Positions 1 through 7,822 of a stretch of DNA of 16,976 bases are shown piece after piece. The translations under genes and the position numbers were made by a program. The DNA is from Chloroflexota bacterium (GTDB lineage Bacteria > Chloroflexota > Dehalococcoidia > SM23-28-2 > HRBIN24). Position 1 is the stretch's first letter; the number at the start of each line of letters is the position of its first letter. The notes beneath the pieces are model-generated. The model was not told the DNA's origin. It ran no database searches and worked only from the letters and a program-made list of their open reading frames with translations. Location of the stretch: NCBI GenBank assembly GCA_030550295.1, contig JAUQPQ010000032.1, positions 1 through 16,976 of the forward strand. Direction: 5' to 3'.

Positions 1-364
1 GGCCACCGCCCGCGTGAAGCTGTTTGAAGCTCCGGCAGGTCAAGGGGGCCAGATCATAGTGAACGGCCGGCCCTTTAGGGAGGTCTTTACCCGTCTTCTG
101 CACTGGGTGCAGGTCCTTCGTCCTTTGGAGGTGGCGGGGGCTACCCAGCGTTTCAATGTCAGCGTGAAGGTCAGTGGAGGTGGCATCTCCGGGTGGGCAG
201 GGGCCATCGCCCATGGGCTGGCAAGGGCCCTTGTGGCCTGGAATCCGGAGCTAAAGCCTGTCCTGAGGCAAGCAGGCCTCCTCACCCGCGATCCCAGAGT
301 GAAAGAGCGCCAGAAGTACGGGCTGAAGCGGGCCAGGAAGGCTCCTCAGTACAGCAAGCGCTAA
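1..364 (+). CDS. rpsI: 30S ribosomal protein S9, 5'-truncated by the window edge
   Basis: Small-subunit ribosomal protein S9, whose basic C-terminal tail reaches the P-site tRNA in the decoding centre. The reading frame is open from the first full codon (base 2), with residues ATARVKL in place of the family's usual A-V-A-R-V-R-L, so roughly the first ten residues lie outside the window; the GTG at 14 is internal and not a start. Seen motifs are IIVNGRPF (the usual ITVNGRP), SVKVSGGGISGWAGAIAHGLARAL and the diagnostic tail KYGLKRARKAPQYSKR ending at the TAA. About 120 residues are visible, against a usual full length near 130. In most bacteria rpsI follows rplM, which would lie just to the left. 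The stop codon overlaps that of the convergent isomerase gene by 4 bases. Confidence 0.97.
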   Translation, partial: ATARVKLFEAPAGQGGQIIVNGRPFREVFTRLLHWVQVLRPLEVAGATQRFNVSVKVSGGGISGWAGAIAHGLARALVAWNPELKPVLRQAGLLTRDPRVKERQKYGLKRARKAPQYSKR

Positions 365-1404
365 ACTTGGGACATCCACCTCTTCAGACGGTCGATGGCG
401 TATGTAGAGGTGGGGTCTACCTGGTTGAGGAACGCCAAGTAGCAGCTGGCGTAGTCCAGTAGGAGGGTAGAAGAAAGCATCTGGGCCAGTGGGGACTGGC
501 CTTTGGCCTCTATCTCTTGCACATCTACCCCTGCCTCTTCCAAAAGGCGACGGGTGAAGTGATAGCGCAGGAGGATGCGAGGGTGCATCCCCTGCCCCCG
601 CAGCATGACCACCGTTGTGAGGCCTGCCACCTGGGTAGGTAGGCCATATCCTAAGACGGCGTTATGGTCGGCCTCGGGCAATTCCTCCCAGAAGGCCCAT
701 GCCTTGGCGTTTTCGTTCACCTGGGTCTTGAAGCGACGGGCGACGGGGGCCAGGTATTGGGCCCCGTAGACAACCACCAGGCGCCCCTTAAGCCGGCGGG
801 CCAGGGCCTTAGCTGGGCTCTCGGCGACCTCAGGCCCTAGGGCCTTGGCCTCTTCCTCCATTAGGGAGATGGCCTCCTCTACTTGCTCATGGATATGGGC
901 GATCATGCCCACCTTAGACGCGAGGGCCAGAAGGGGCATAAGGCTATAGCCTAGGGCTGCCCTGGGCTGCCCCCGAAATTTCACCAAGAAGGCTGGAACC
1001 CCGTGCTGACGGGCCATATCTAGAAGCTGGCCATCGGTGGTGATGACGGCCTTGGCAACAGGGGCGAGGAGGGCTTGCCGGAAGGCGGAGAGGGTCTCTT
1101 CTGTCTGGCCCGAATAGCTGGAGGCGACGACGAGGGTAGTATGGTCTAACCATGTGGGCATCTCGTACCCTCTTACCGTTAGCAGGGGGCCGTGCAGAGG
1201 GAGGGTGGCCACATAATCGGCGGCGATGGCCGAGCCGCCCATGCCCAGGACGACTATCTTGTCTATTGGGCCCCAGGGGGGAAGGTCCCACGTTTGGGCC
1301 TCTTGCCACGCCTGACGACACTGCTGAGGAAGGCCGTAGATGGCCTCCAGCATCCCTTGGGGATCTTGGAGAGCCATGGCCCGGGGGTCGTCCAGTATGT
1401 CCAT
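361..1404 (-). CDS. Bifunctional phosphoglucose/phosphomannose isomerase (SIS domain)
   Basis: Cytoplasmic aldose-ketose isomerase interconverting fructose-6-phosphate with glucose-6-phosphate and mannose-6-phosphate. The 347-residue protein has an N-terminal SIS fold with GMGGSAIAAD (54-63) and the phosphate-binding SSYSGQTEET (95-104), and a second half typical of the bifunctional PGI/PMI family. NENAKAW (230-236), the catalytic-region Glu in WEELPEADHN (239-248) with His247, and a C-terminal Lys341 in IDRLK all match family positions known from the archaeal and Chloroflexota-type enzymes. Its length is normal for this family and much shorter than classical Pgi. The ATG lies 2 bases after the upstream mutase's TGA, so translation is probably coupled; no strong ribosome binding site is seen. 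Its product feeds the mutase and nucleotidyltransferase encoded just upstream. It is the last gene of the minus-strand cluster and its TAG overlaps the rpsI stop. Confidence 0.9.
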   Translation of the reverse strand: MDILDDPRAMALQDPQGMLEAIYGLPQQCRQAWQEAQTWDLPPWGPIDKIVVLGMGGSAIAADYVATLPLHGPLLTVRGYEMPTWLDHTTLVVASSYSGQTEETLSAFRQALLAPVAKAVITTDGQLLDMARQHGVPAFLVKFRGQPRAALGYSLMPLLALASKVGMIAHIHEQVEEAISLMEEEAKALGPEVAESPAKALARRLKGRLVVVYGAQYLAPVARRFKTQVNENAKAWAFWEELPEADHNAVLGYGLPTQVAGLTTVVMLRGQGMHPRILLRYHFTRRLLEEAGVDVQEIEAKGQSPLAQMLSSTLLLDYASCYLAFLNQVDPTSTYAIDRLKRWMSQV

Positions 1405-1406
1405 CT

Positions 1407-2828
1407 TCAGACGCCTGCTAAGCGACAGGCGTCGGCCAACACCTCCTTCACCTGATGGGGCTCGCCTCGTACCTCGCTGTATATGCGTAGGAGGGGCTCG
1501 GTGCCTGAGAGGCGCAGCACTACCCAGCCACCTTCCAGTAGGAAGCGTACCCCGTCTATAGCGTCGCGCCCCACTACAGCCATGCCGCCGATGCGAGAAG
1601 GAGATATGGTGGCCAGGCGATGGGCCAAGGCTTCCCTCTCCCCTGGCGATACCTCTACGTCTATACGGTCGTAATAGTGGGGGCCGATGCGGGAGAAGAG
1701 CTCATCTACAAGCTGGGTAGGGGTCTTCTTTCGCTTCACCATAAGGTCCAGGAAGCAGAGGGCGGAGAAGATGCCGTCCCTTTCTGGCAGATGGCCACGG
1801 AAAGCATATCCACCCGATTCTTCTCCAGCGATGATGGCATCTACCTGGCGCATCTTAGGGCCCAAGAACTTGAACCCTACACCAGTCTCATAGATGGGTA
1901 GGGAGTACGGCTCGGCAAGGGGGAAGACCATGCGGGTTGCAGTGACAGATTTGACTATAGGCCCCCTCATTTCCCTAACTTCTAACAGGTAGTAGGTGAA
2001 GAGGGCCAGGGCCCGCTGGTTGTCTAAAAAGCGCCCCTCTTCGTCCACGATCCCTAAGCGGTCGCCATCGCCATCGGTAGCTAGGCCTACGTGGGCTTGG
2101 TGGGCACGCACTGCCCGTCCTAGGGGGCCCAGGTTACGGGCGATGGGCTCGGGGGCGGCCATCCTTGGGAATATGGGGTTGCGTCCGCCCCGTATCTGCC
2201 AGACACGGGTTGCTCCTCCTTCCATGAGTTGGCGGATGTAACCGCTAGCAGCCCCATGCATGGGGTCTACCACCACCTTTAGGCCGGCTGCGCGGATAGC
2301 CTCTAGGTCTATGAGGTTGCCCACATGGCGGAGATAACCGGGAGTTGGGTCCCACAGCTCTAAAAGGCCCAGTCTTTTCGCCTCTTCCCATGAGATGCGA
2401 GGTATCTTTGGCCATTCTGTGTCGTCGGGTATTAGGGACTGGACCTCGTCCAGGACTTCGGGGGGTGCACTGCCGCCGTAGGAGGGTCTAACCTTGAAGC
2501 CCTGCCACCGCCACGGGTTGTGGCTGGCAGTGATAATAACAGCGCCATCGAGACCTAGCTGGAGGATGCCATGGGCGACCACAGGTGTGGGGGTGGCTCT
2601 GGGAGTAAAGAAGATGGGGATCCGGTGGGCGGCGAGGACCTCTGCTGCTGCCTGGGCGAAGTCCTCGGCGGCGAAGCGGGTGTCGTAGCCCACCAGTATC
2701 CCCTTGGAGGCGCCTTGGCGCTCCAGATAGCGGGCAAACCCTTCGGCACAGGCACGGACGGCATCAAAGGTGTAATCTTGGGCGATGATGGCCCGCCAGC
2801 CGTCGGTCCCGAACTGAATGCGCCTCAT
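1407..2828 (-). CDS. Phosphoglucomutase/phosphomannomutase (alpha-D-phosphohexomutase)
   Basis: Phosphohexomutase interconverting hexose-6-phosphate and hexose-1-phosphate through a phosphoserine intermediate and Mg2+. The 473-residue protein shows all four family signatures in order: the catalytic serine loop ITASHNPWRWQG (Ser102), the metal loop ATDGDGDRLG (Asp252, 254, 256), the sugar-recognition loop GEESGG (335-340) and the C-terminal phosphate loop RLSGTEPLLR (439-448). The N-terminus FGTDGWR is also characteristic. Length is normal. Its ATG overlaps the TGA of the upstream nucleotidyltransferase in an ATGA junction. A strong purine-rich box lies about 16 bases upstream, too far for ordinary initiation, so translational coupling is likely. 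Sitting between a PGI/PMI and a sugar nucleotidyltransferase, it probably supplies glucose-1- or mannose-1-phosphate. The sequence alone does not settle glucose versus mannose preference, and dual activity is common in this family. Confidence 0.93.
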   Translation of the reverse strand: MRRIQFGTDGWRAIIAQDYTFDAVRACAEGFARYLERQGASKGILVGYDTRFAAEDFAQAAAEVLAAHRIPIFFTPRATPTPVVAHGILQLGLDGAVIITASHNPWRWQGFKVRPSYGGSAPPEVLDEVQSLIPDDTEWPKIPRISWEEAKRLGLLELWDPTPGYLRHVGNLIDLEAIRAAGLKVVVDPMHGAASGYIRQLMEGGATRVWQIRGGRNPIFPRMAAPEPIARNLGPLGRAVRAHQAHVGLATDGDGDRLGIVDEEGRFLDNQRALALFTYYLLEVREMRGPIVKSVTATRMVFPLAEPYSLPIYETGVGFKFLGPKMRQVDAIIAGEESGGYAFRGHLPERDGIFSALCFLDLMVKRKKTPTQLVDELFSRIGPHYYDRIDVEVSPGEREALAHRLATISPSRIGGMAVVGRDAIDGVRFLLEGGWVVLRLSGTEPLLRIYSEVRGEPHQVKEVLADACRLAGV

Positions 2829-3517
2829 AGTCGCAAGTGGGGTACCTCCTCACTGGCTTCCCGGAGGTCTTTAACGGTATCGATAGCCCGCCAGTAGGCG
2901 CGGCTGCGGTAGCCCCACAGCTTCCCCTCCTCGGCCAGGAGGGGGAAGGTGGTGATCTCATGGTCGCCCCTATCGGGCAGAAGGGCGAAGAACTGGGGGG
3001 AAAGTACATATATGCCCCCGTTGATCCAGTGGCGAAGGATGGGCTTTTCTATGAACCCCTTTATCTGTCCATCCCTGCCCACGTGGACGACGCCGTAGGG
3101 GCTTTTGAGGGGTACGAGCATCACCGTAGCTACCGCACCCTTACGCCGGTGATACTGTACCAGATGGTCCAGGGGCTGGGTGGTGATAATGTCGCCGTTA
3201 AGGGCGATGACAGGGTCAGTATCTTGGGGCAATAGACGGTAGCCCAATTTGAGGGCCCCTCCACGCCCCATGGGCCTCTCCTCTACGGAGTAGTCTATGC
3301 AGACGCCGAAGTGGCTACCATCGCCGAAATACTCTCGGATGACGTGGGCCTTGTAATGGCACAGCATTACGATGTGGGTCACCCCGTACCGGTGTAGCCA
3401 GCGCACCTGGTATTCCAAGATGGGCCTACCTGCCACTTCCACCATGGGCTTAGGCCTGTCGGCGGTGTAGGGCCTAAGCCGCTCTCCTTCGCCACCAGCG
3501 ATGATAAGGGCGTACAT
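2825..3517 (-). CDS. Sugar-1-phosphate nucleotidyltransferase (mannose-1-P guanylyl- or glucose-1-P nucleotidylyltransferase-like)
   Basis: Nucleotidyltransferase activating a sugar-1-phosphate with an NTP. The 230-residue protein has the signature LIIAGGEGERLRPYT followed by RPKPM (Lys23 contacts phosphate), the metal-binding Asp in NGD (107-109), the EKP motif (157-159), NGGIYV (166-171) and WRAIDT (209-214). It consists of the catalytic Rossmann domain only; the C-terminal beta-helix or acyltransferase domain of GlmU-like and longer guanylyltransferases is absent. I chose ATG 3517 because MYALIIAGG is where family members normally begin. A GTG at 3526 with AAAAGG just before it would add three residues. 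The neighbouring mutase and PGI/PMI point to GDP-mannose or a glucose nucleotide as product, but base and sugar specificity cannot be read from the sequence. Confidence 0.88.
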   Translation of the reverse strand: MYALIIAGGEGERLRPYTADRPKPMVEVAGRPILEYQVRWLHRYGVTHIVMLCHYKAHVIREYFGDGSHFGVCIDYSVEERPMGRGGALKLGYRLLPQDTDPVIALNGDIITTQPLDHLVQYHRRKGAVATVMLVPLKSPYGVVHVGRDGQIKGFIEKPILRHWINGGIYVLSPQFFALLPDRGDHEITTFPLLAEEGKLWGYRSRAYWRAIDTVKDLREASEEVPHLRL

Positions 3518-3545
3518 GACCCCCACCCAACCTTTTCTGCAGGGT

Positions 3546-4736
3546 CTAGGCCCTATGGCGCAGGCCAGCTGCCTCCCGCAGGGCCTGGGCCTTATCGGTG
3601 TGCTCCCAAGGCAGGTCTACATCGGTGCGGCCGAAGTGGCCATAGGCGGCGATGTGTCGGTATATGGGGCGGCGAAGGTTTAGCTGCTGGATAATCCCCT
3701 TGGGGCTCAGGTCGAAATGTCTCCGTACTAGCTCCACCAGCTCGCCATGGTCGAACTTATGGGTGCTGAAGGTCTCTATGGAAATGGCCACGGGCTGGGG
3801 ATGGCCGATGGCATAACATAGCTCCACCTCAACCCTATCTGCCAGGCCAGCTGCCACCAAATTCTTAGCCACCCACCTAGCAGCATAGGTAGCCGAGCGG
3901 TCTACCTTAGAGGGGTCCTTGCCGGAGAAAGAGCCTCCCCCGTGACGGGCAGCGGAGCCGTAGGTGTCAACGATGTTCTTGCGTCCCGAAAGGCCTGTAT
4001 CGGCAGCTGGTCCCCCCAAAACGAAGCTGCCGCTGCGATTGACGTGGATGTCTGTCTGGCTGTCTAGCCACTTACCAAGGACGGGCCTGATGACATGCTC
4101 AATGACGTCTGCCCTGATGCGCTGTTGGGTGATGGGGCCCCTATCGTCTTGGTCGTCGTGCTGGGCAGCGATGACTACGGCCGCTGCCCGCTTGGGCTCC
4201 CCGTAAGAGTACTCTATTGTCACCTGAGACTTGCCATCGGGTCGCAGGTAGGGGATGATACCCTTTTTTCGGCATTCCGCCAGACGCATGCACAGGCGGT
4301 GGGCCAGCATGATGGGTAGGGGCATAAGCTCGGGGGTCTCGGTGCAGGCGAACCCTATCATGATCCCCTGGTCGCCTGCCCCTTCGTCCTCCCCTACGGC
4401 GGCGGCGATCTCTGGGGCCTGGCGCTTGATGGAGACGATGATGCCACAAGAGTCGGCATCGAACCGGTACTCTGGTTTGGTGTAGCCTACCTCGCGGATG
4501 ACCTGCCGGGCGATGTCATCGTAGTTGACGTAATGGGTGGTGGTGATCTCCCCTAGGATGACGATGAGGCCGGTGGTGGCGGTCACCTCACAGGCTACAT
4601 GGGCCTTAGGGTCGTGGCATAAGATCTCGTCCAGGATGGCATCGGCTATCTGATCGCATAGCTTATCGGGGTGTCCCTCAGTGACTGACTCGGCAGTCAT
4701 AAGGACAGAGGGTGCGCTCATAAGGGTCAGCGCCAT
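3546..4736 (-). CDS. metK: S-adenosylmethionine synthetase
   Basis: Methionine adenosyltransferase: ATP plus methionine gives SAM, phosphate and pyrophosphate; cytoplasmic tetramer with Mg2+ and K+. The 396-residue protein has family-normal length and motifs: TEGHPDKLCDQIADA (catalytic His22), GAGDQGIMIGFA (119-130, the ATP-binding hexapeptide region, here G-A-G-D-Q-G rather than the more common G-A-G-D-Q-G-I-M-F), GGPAADTGLSGRKNIVDTYG (241-260) and the P-loop-like RHGGGSFSGKDPSKVDRSA (264-282). A near-perfect ribosome binding site, AAGGAGGT, sits 6 bases before the ATG, the strongest in the cluster, which suggests high expression. It follows ahcY with only 19 bases between, pairing SAM synthesis with removal of S-adenosylhomocysteine. 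Confidence 0.98.
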   Translation of the reverse strand: MALTLMSAPSVLMTAESVTEGHPDKLCDQIADAILDEILCHDPKAHVACEVTATTGLIVILGEITTTHYVNYDDIARQVIREVGYTKPEYRFDADSCGIIVSIKRQAPEIAAAVGEDEGAGDQGIMIGFACTETPELMPLPIMLAHRLCMRLAECRKKGIIPYLRPDGKSQVTIEYSYGEPKRAAAVVIAAQHDDQDDRGPITQQRIRADVIEHVIRPVLGKWLDSQTDIHVNRSGSFVLGGPAADTGLSGRKNIVDTYGSAARHGGGSFSGKDPSKVDRSATYAARWVAKNLVAAGLADRVEVELCYAIGHPQPVAISIETFSTHKFDHGELVELVRRHFDLSPKGIIQQLNLRRPIYRHIAAYGHFGRTDVDLPWEHTDKAQALREAAGLRHRA

Positions 4737-4755
4737 GGCCTTACCTCCTTTGTCA

Positions 4756-6027
4756 TTAGGTCCCTTCCTCCCAACTGGATAGGTAGCGTCTCTGCTCTTC
4801 CGTCAGCGCGTCTATCTGGATGCCCATAGAGGCGAGCTTGAGGCGGGCGACCTGATCGTCTATCTCTTTGGGGACGTTGTAGACGGCTGGCGAGAGGCGC
4901 TCCTTGAGGCGAGCGAGGTATTCTACGGCGAGGGCCTGGTTGGCGAAGCTCATGTCCATAACGCTTGGGGGGTGGCCCTCGGCGGCGGCCAGGTTTATGA
5001 GCCTGCCTTCCCCCAGGAGGTAAAGGCGACGCCCATCGGCCAGTTGGTATTCGTCTACATGGGGGCGGATGCGCTCCTTCCTTACGCTCATCTCCTCCAG
5101 GGCGGGTATGTTGATTTCCACGTTGAAATGGCCTGAGTTGGCCAAGATGGCTCCGTCCTTCATCTTCTCCAAGTGGGGGCGGTCGATAACATTTATATCG
5201 CCGGTGAGGGTTATGAAGATATCGCCTAGGGGGGCGGCCTGGGCCATGGGCATGACCATGAACCCGTCCATTGCCGCCTCTAGGGCCTTAACCGGGTCCA
5301 CCTCGGTGATGATGACTTTGGCGCCAAGGCCTCTGGCCCGCATGGCTACACCTCTACCGCACCAGCCATATCCGGCCACCACTACTGTCTTGCCCGCCCA
5401 CAATATGTTGGTGGCGCGCGTTATGCCATCGATGGTGCTCTGGCCTGTGCCGTAACGGTTATCGAAGAGGTGCTTGGTAGAGGCCTCATTGACGGCGATG
5501 ATGGGGTAGAGGAGGGCTCCCTGCTGGGCCATAGAGCGTAGCCTTATGACGCCGGTGGTGGTCTCCTCAGTGCCGCCAATTACTTCACGCGCCTGGTGGG
5601 GCCGTTCCTTGTGGAGGGTGGTCACTAGGTCAGCGCCATCATCCAAGGTGATGTGGGGGACTATGTCTAAGGCGTGGCGAATGTGCTGGTAGTAGATCTC
5701 TGGGTCTTCGCCACGGATGGCGAAGACGGGAATGCCGTATTCGGCCACAAGCGCTGCGGCCACATCGTCTTGGGTAGATAGGGGGTTGGAGGCGCAAAGG
5801 GCCAGCTGGGCGCCCCCATCTTTGAGGCAAAGGGCAAGGTTAGCTGTCTCAGTGGTGATGTGAAGACAACCGGCGATGCGTATCCCCTCTAGGGGCCTCT
5901 CTTTGGCGAACCGCTGACGGATAAGGCTTACTACAGGCATCTCCCTGGCCGCCCATTGGATGCGTTTTATCCCTTCAGGGGCCAGGGATAGGTCGCGCAC
6001 GTGGTATTCTATGGTGGGACGGCTCAT
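4756..6027 (-). CDS. ahcY: S-adenosylhomocysteine hydrolase
   Basis: NAD+-dependent adenosylhomocysteinase splitting S-adenosylhomocysteine into adenosine and homocysteine, relieving product inhibition of methyltransferases. Visible: substrate-site HITTETA (His56), LDDGADL (128-134), GGTEETTTGV (151-160, Glu155), EASTKHLFDN (181-190, Lys185 and Asp189) and the Rossmann NAD loop GYGWCGRG (219-226). The protein is 423 residues. It ends without the Lys-x-x-x-Tyr-Arg-Tyr tail that in many bacterial and eukaryotic enzymes reaches into the neighbour subunit's NAD site, resembling archaeal and Thermotoga-type forms. I chose ATG 6027 because GGAGG lies 5 bases before it; ATG 6030 is too close and the in-frame TTG at 6039 is part of that ribosome binding site. 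It sits between a GNAT gene and metK. Confidence 0.96.
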   Translation of the reverse strand: MSRPTIEYHVRDLSLAPEGIKRIQWAAREMPVVSLIRQRFAKERPLEGIRIAGCLHITTETANLALCLKDGGAQLALCASNPLSTQDDVAAALVAEYGIPVFAIRGEDPEIYYQHIRHALDIVPHITLDDGADLVTTLHKERPHQAREVIGGTEETTTGVIRLRSMAQQGALLYPIIAVNEASTKHLFDNRYGTGQSTIDGITRATNILWAGKTVVVAGYGWCGRGVAMRARGLGAKVIITEVDPVKALEAAMDGFMVMPMAQAAPLGDIFITLTGDINVIDRPHLEKMKDGAILANSGHFNVEINIPALEEMSVRKERIRPHVDEYQLADGRRLYLLGEGRLINLAAAEGHPPSVMDMSFANQALAVEYLARLKERLSPAVYNVPKEIDDQVARLKLASMGIQIDALTEEQRRYLSSWEEGT

Positions 6028-6043
6028 CATCTCCTCCAAGGTT

Positions 6044-6943
6044 TCATAATATGACTATTTCCCTCCCTTGATCACCCCCTCGCCGCTGGGCCCAGACCCG
6101 TCTCAGCCAGGAAGAGATGCCCAAAAAGTCCCGCCTCACGGCTGGCGTCTCCAGGAGGGTGCCCTCCACCTTGTAGCCTAAGCGGGAGTATAGGGCGATG
6201 GCAGCTCGGTTGTTGGCGTCTACCGTCAGGTAGACATTGGGGCAGAGGGACAGGAGGTGCTCGGTGACGGCCCCCACCACCATGGTGGCCAGGCGGCGGC
6301 CCCGGTAGTGGGGATGGGTGAAGACGTTGCCCACCACTGCTATCCCTTCCTCAGGTGCCACTATGTGGGTGCCGGCTATGGCCACCAACTTCCCGTTCAC
6401 CAGGGCGCCGTAGTACACCCCTTCGTCGATGGCCCGTGCTGGGTAGGCAGCGGGGCCACCCTCCGTGCTGTAGAGGCGGTTAATGGGCTCTATGTCCTTG
6501 CCACGCAAGCGCACTACCCTCACGTTGGCGATGAGCCCAGGAGGGGCATATGTAGACCGGTCTACCCCCATGCGCAGCATTAAATTGGTCTGGGAGAGGG
6601 AGAAGTAGCGCCCTACCACCGGCTGATGATGGGTTTCCAAAGAGAAGAAGGTCCAGCGGGGCCCTTGGTGGAGGCGGAGGACGGCCTCAAGGGCCCTATC
6701 GTCCCCCAGGGTAAGTGTGAAGCTAATGGGGGAGGACGTAGCGTAGAAGAGCAAGGCCCGCCCTTGATCCCCCTCAGCCAGGAAGTAGTGGGCCCTGGGG
6801 AACAGATGGGGTTCCAGGTATCCCAACGCTAAGGCGGCATACGATCTGTGTGGGGAAAGGAGTTGACGGATGTCATCCCTGTGCTGAAGGGAACGGACGG
6901 TATATATATGACGGGCCTTGCGTAGCGGTATAGCCCCCTCCAT
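6044..6943 (-). CDS. GNAT-family N-acetyltransferase, substrate unknown
   Basis: A 299-residue protein whose C-terminal half is a GNAT acyltransferase domain. The acetyl-CoA pyrophosphate loop is GNVFTHPHYRGRRLATMV (205-222), an R-x-x-G-x-x-A-like site preceded by the usual beta strand, and the late motif DANNRAAIALYSRLGY (242-257) is the classic GNAT asparagine/tyrosine region. The N-terminal 130 residues have no motif I recognise; such two-part proteins are common among uncharacterised GNATs, where the first half can be a degenerate GNAT fold. Its ATG follows the mtnP TAA directly (TAAATG), with GAGGGGAGA just upstream, so it is co-translated with mtnP. Context suggests a role linked to methylthioadenosine or SAM by-products or to polyamine chemistry, but that is inference only; no substrate can be assigned from the sequence. 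Confidence 0.85.
   Translation of the reverse strand: MEGAIPLRKARHIYTVRSLQHRDDIRQLLSPHRSYAALALGYLEPHLFPRAHYFLAEGDQGRALLFYATSSPISFTLTLGDDRALEAVLRLHQGPRWTFFSLETHHQPVVGRYFSLSQTNLMLRMGVDRSTYAPPGLIANVRVVRLRGKDIEPINRLYSTEGGPAAYPARAIDEGVYYGALVNGKLVAIAGTHIVAPEEGIAVVGNVFTHPHYRGRRLATMVVGAVTEHLLSLCPNVYLTVDANNRAAIALYSRLGYKVEGTLLETPAVRRDFLGISSWLRRVWAQRRGGDQGREIVIL
6046..6075 (-). promoter_or_regulatory. Possible internal promoter for ahcY-metK
   Basis: On the minus strand TATTAT (6051-6046) resembles a -10 box and GTGATC (6075-6070) a weak -35, 18 bases apart. Transcription would begin near 6039, just before the GGAGG ribosome binding site of ahcY. It lies in the AT-rich last codons of the acetyltransferase gene. 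This would allow ahcY and metK to be expressed apart from mtnA-mtnP. Confidence 0.25.
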
Positions 6944-7822
6944 TTATCTCCCCTCGGGGATGTAGGGTGCCAGGATGGGATGAAGGTCCTGCACCAGGTC
7001 TGGCGATACTAAGGCCCAAGAGGTAACTAGGGCATCCTTTAGGGCGGTGGCGCAGGGACAGGTACGCCTTTGGGGCAGGAGGGGGATTAAATTGCTGATG
7101 GCCCTTTTGGCCGTTTCCATCCCTTTCTGCAGGTTCTGGAGAACTAGCTCCACGGTCACCGCCTCGTAATGGGGGTGCCATACATCATAATCGGTGACCA
7201 CGGCCAAGGTAGCATAGCAGAGCTCCGCCTCGCGGGCCAGGCGGGCCTCAGGGAGGGCAGTCATGCCTATGATGTCTGCTCCCCAAGAGCGGTATAGATG
7301 TGACTCGGCGCGGGTGGAGAAGGAGGGGCCCTCTATGACCACGTATGTGCCCCCAGGGTGGACGGTGGCCCCTGCCTGCCGGGCAGCCTCTACCAGGGCG
7401 GGACGCAGGACAGGGCAGAAGGGCTCGCCAAAGGCGATGTGGGCCACTAGCCCCCTTCCAAAGAAGGTCCCCCTCCTCCCATGGGTGCGATCGATGAGTT
7501 GGTCTGGTACTACCATGTGCAAGGGGGCTATCTCCTCTCGCAGCGATCCTACGGCCGAGACGGAGATCACCATCTCCACGCCCAGAACCTTGAGGGCATA
7601 GATGTTGGCGAGGTTAGGTATCTCTGAAGGTAGCAGGCGGTGCCCTTTCCCGTGCCGGGGCAAGAAGGCTACCCTCTCCCCTCCTAGCCTGCCTAAGACG
7701 AGGGCATCAGATGGGGCGCCGAAGGGCGTGTCCACGTGCACCTCTTCTATCTCTTCTAGCCCCTCCATCTGGTAAAGGCCCGAGCCGCCGATAACGCCCA
7801 GACGGGCCCGCCTTTCACCCAT
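6944..7822 (-). CDS. mtnP: S-methyl-5'-thioadenosine phosphorylase
   Basis: Phosphorolyses methylthioadenosine to adenine and 5-methylthioribose-1-phosphate, the first step of methionine salvage. The 292-residue protein belongs to the trimeric or hexameric purine nucleoside phosphorylase class: GVIGGSGLY (9-17, phosphate loop), RHGKGH (56-61), GPSFSTRAES (165-174), IGMTALPEA (185-193) and DYDVW (211-215) with the aspartates that recognise the purine base. A C-terminal CPC (255-257) matches a conserved Cys-x-Cys of MTA phosphorylases, which forms a disulfide in Sulfolobus enzymes. The adenine-type aspartate pattern and immediate linkage to mtnA favour MTA over inosine or guanosine as substrate. 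Its start lies inside the end of mtnA (8-base overlap), behind a GAGGGGGT ribosome binding site. Confidence 0.93.
   Translation of the reverse strand: MGERRARLGVIGGSGLYQMEGLEEIEEVHVDTPFGAPSDALVLGRLGGERVAFLPRHGKGHRLLPSEIPNLANIYALKVLGVEMVISVSAVGSLREEIAPLHMVVPDQLIDRTHGRRGTFFGRGLVAHIAFGEPFCPVLRPALVEAARQAGATVHPGGTYVVIEGPSFSTRAESHLYRSWGADIIGMTALPEARLAREAELCYATLAVVTDYDVWHPHYEAVTVELVLQNLQKGMETAKRAISNLIPLLPQRRTCPCATALKDALVTSWALVSPDLVQDLHPILAPYIPEGR

Noticed and set aside
6901..6912. TATATATA tract in the 5' part of the acetyltransferase gene
   Set aside because: It simply encodes His-Ile-Tyr-Thr near the N-terminus, and no -35 partner or nearby downstream start makes it a promoter.
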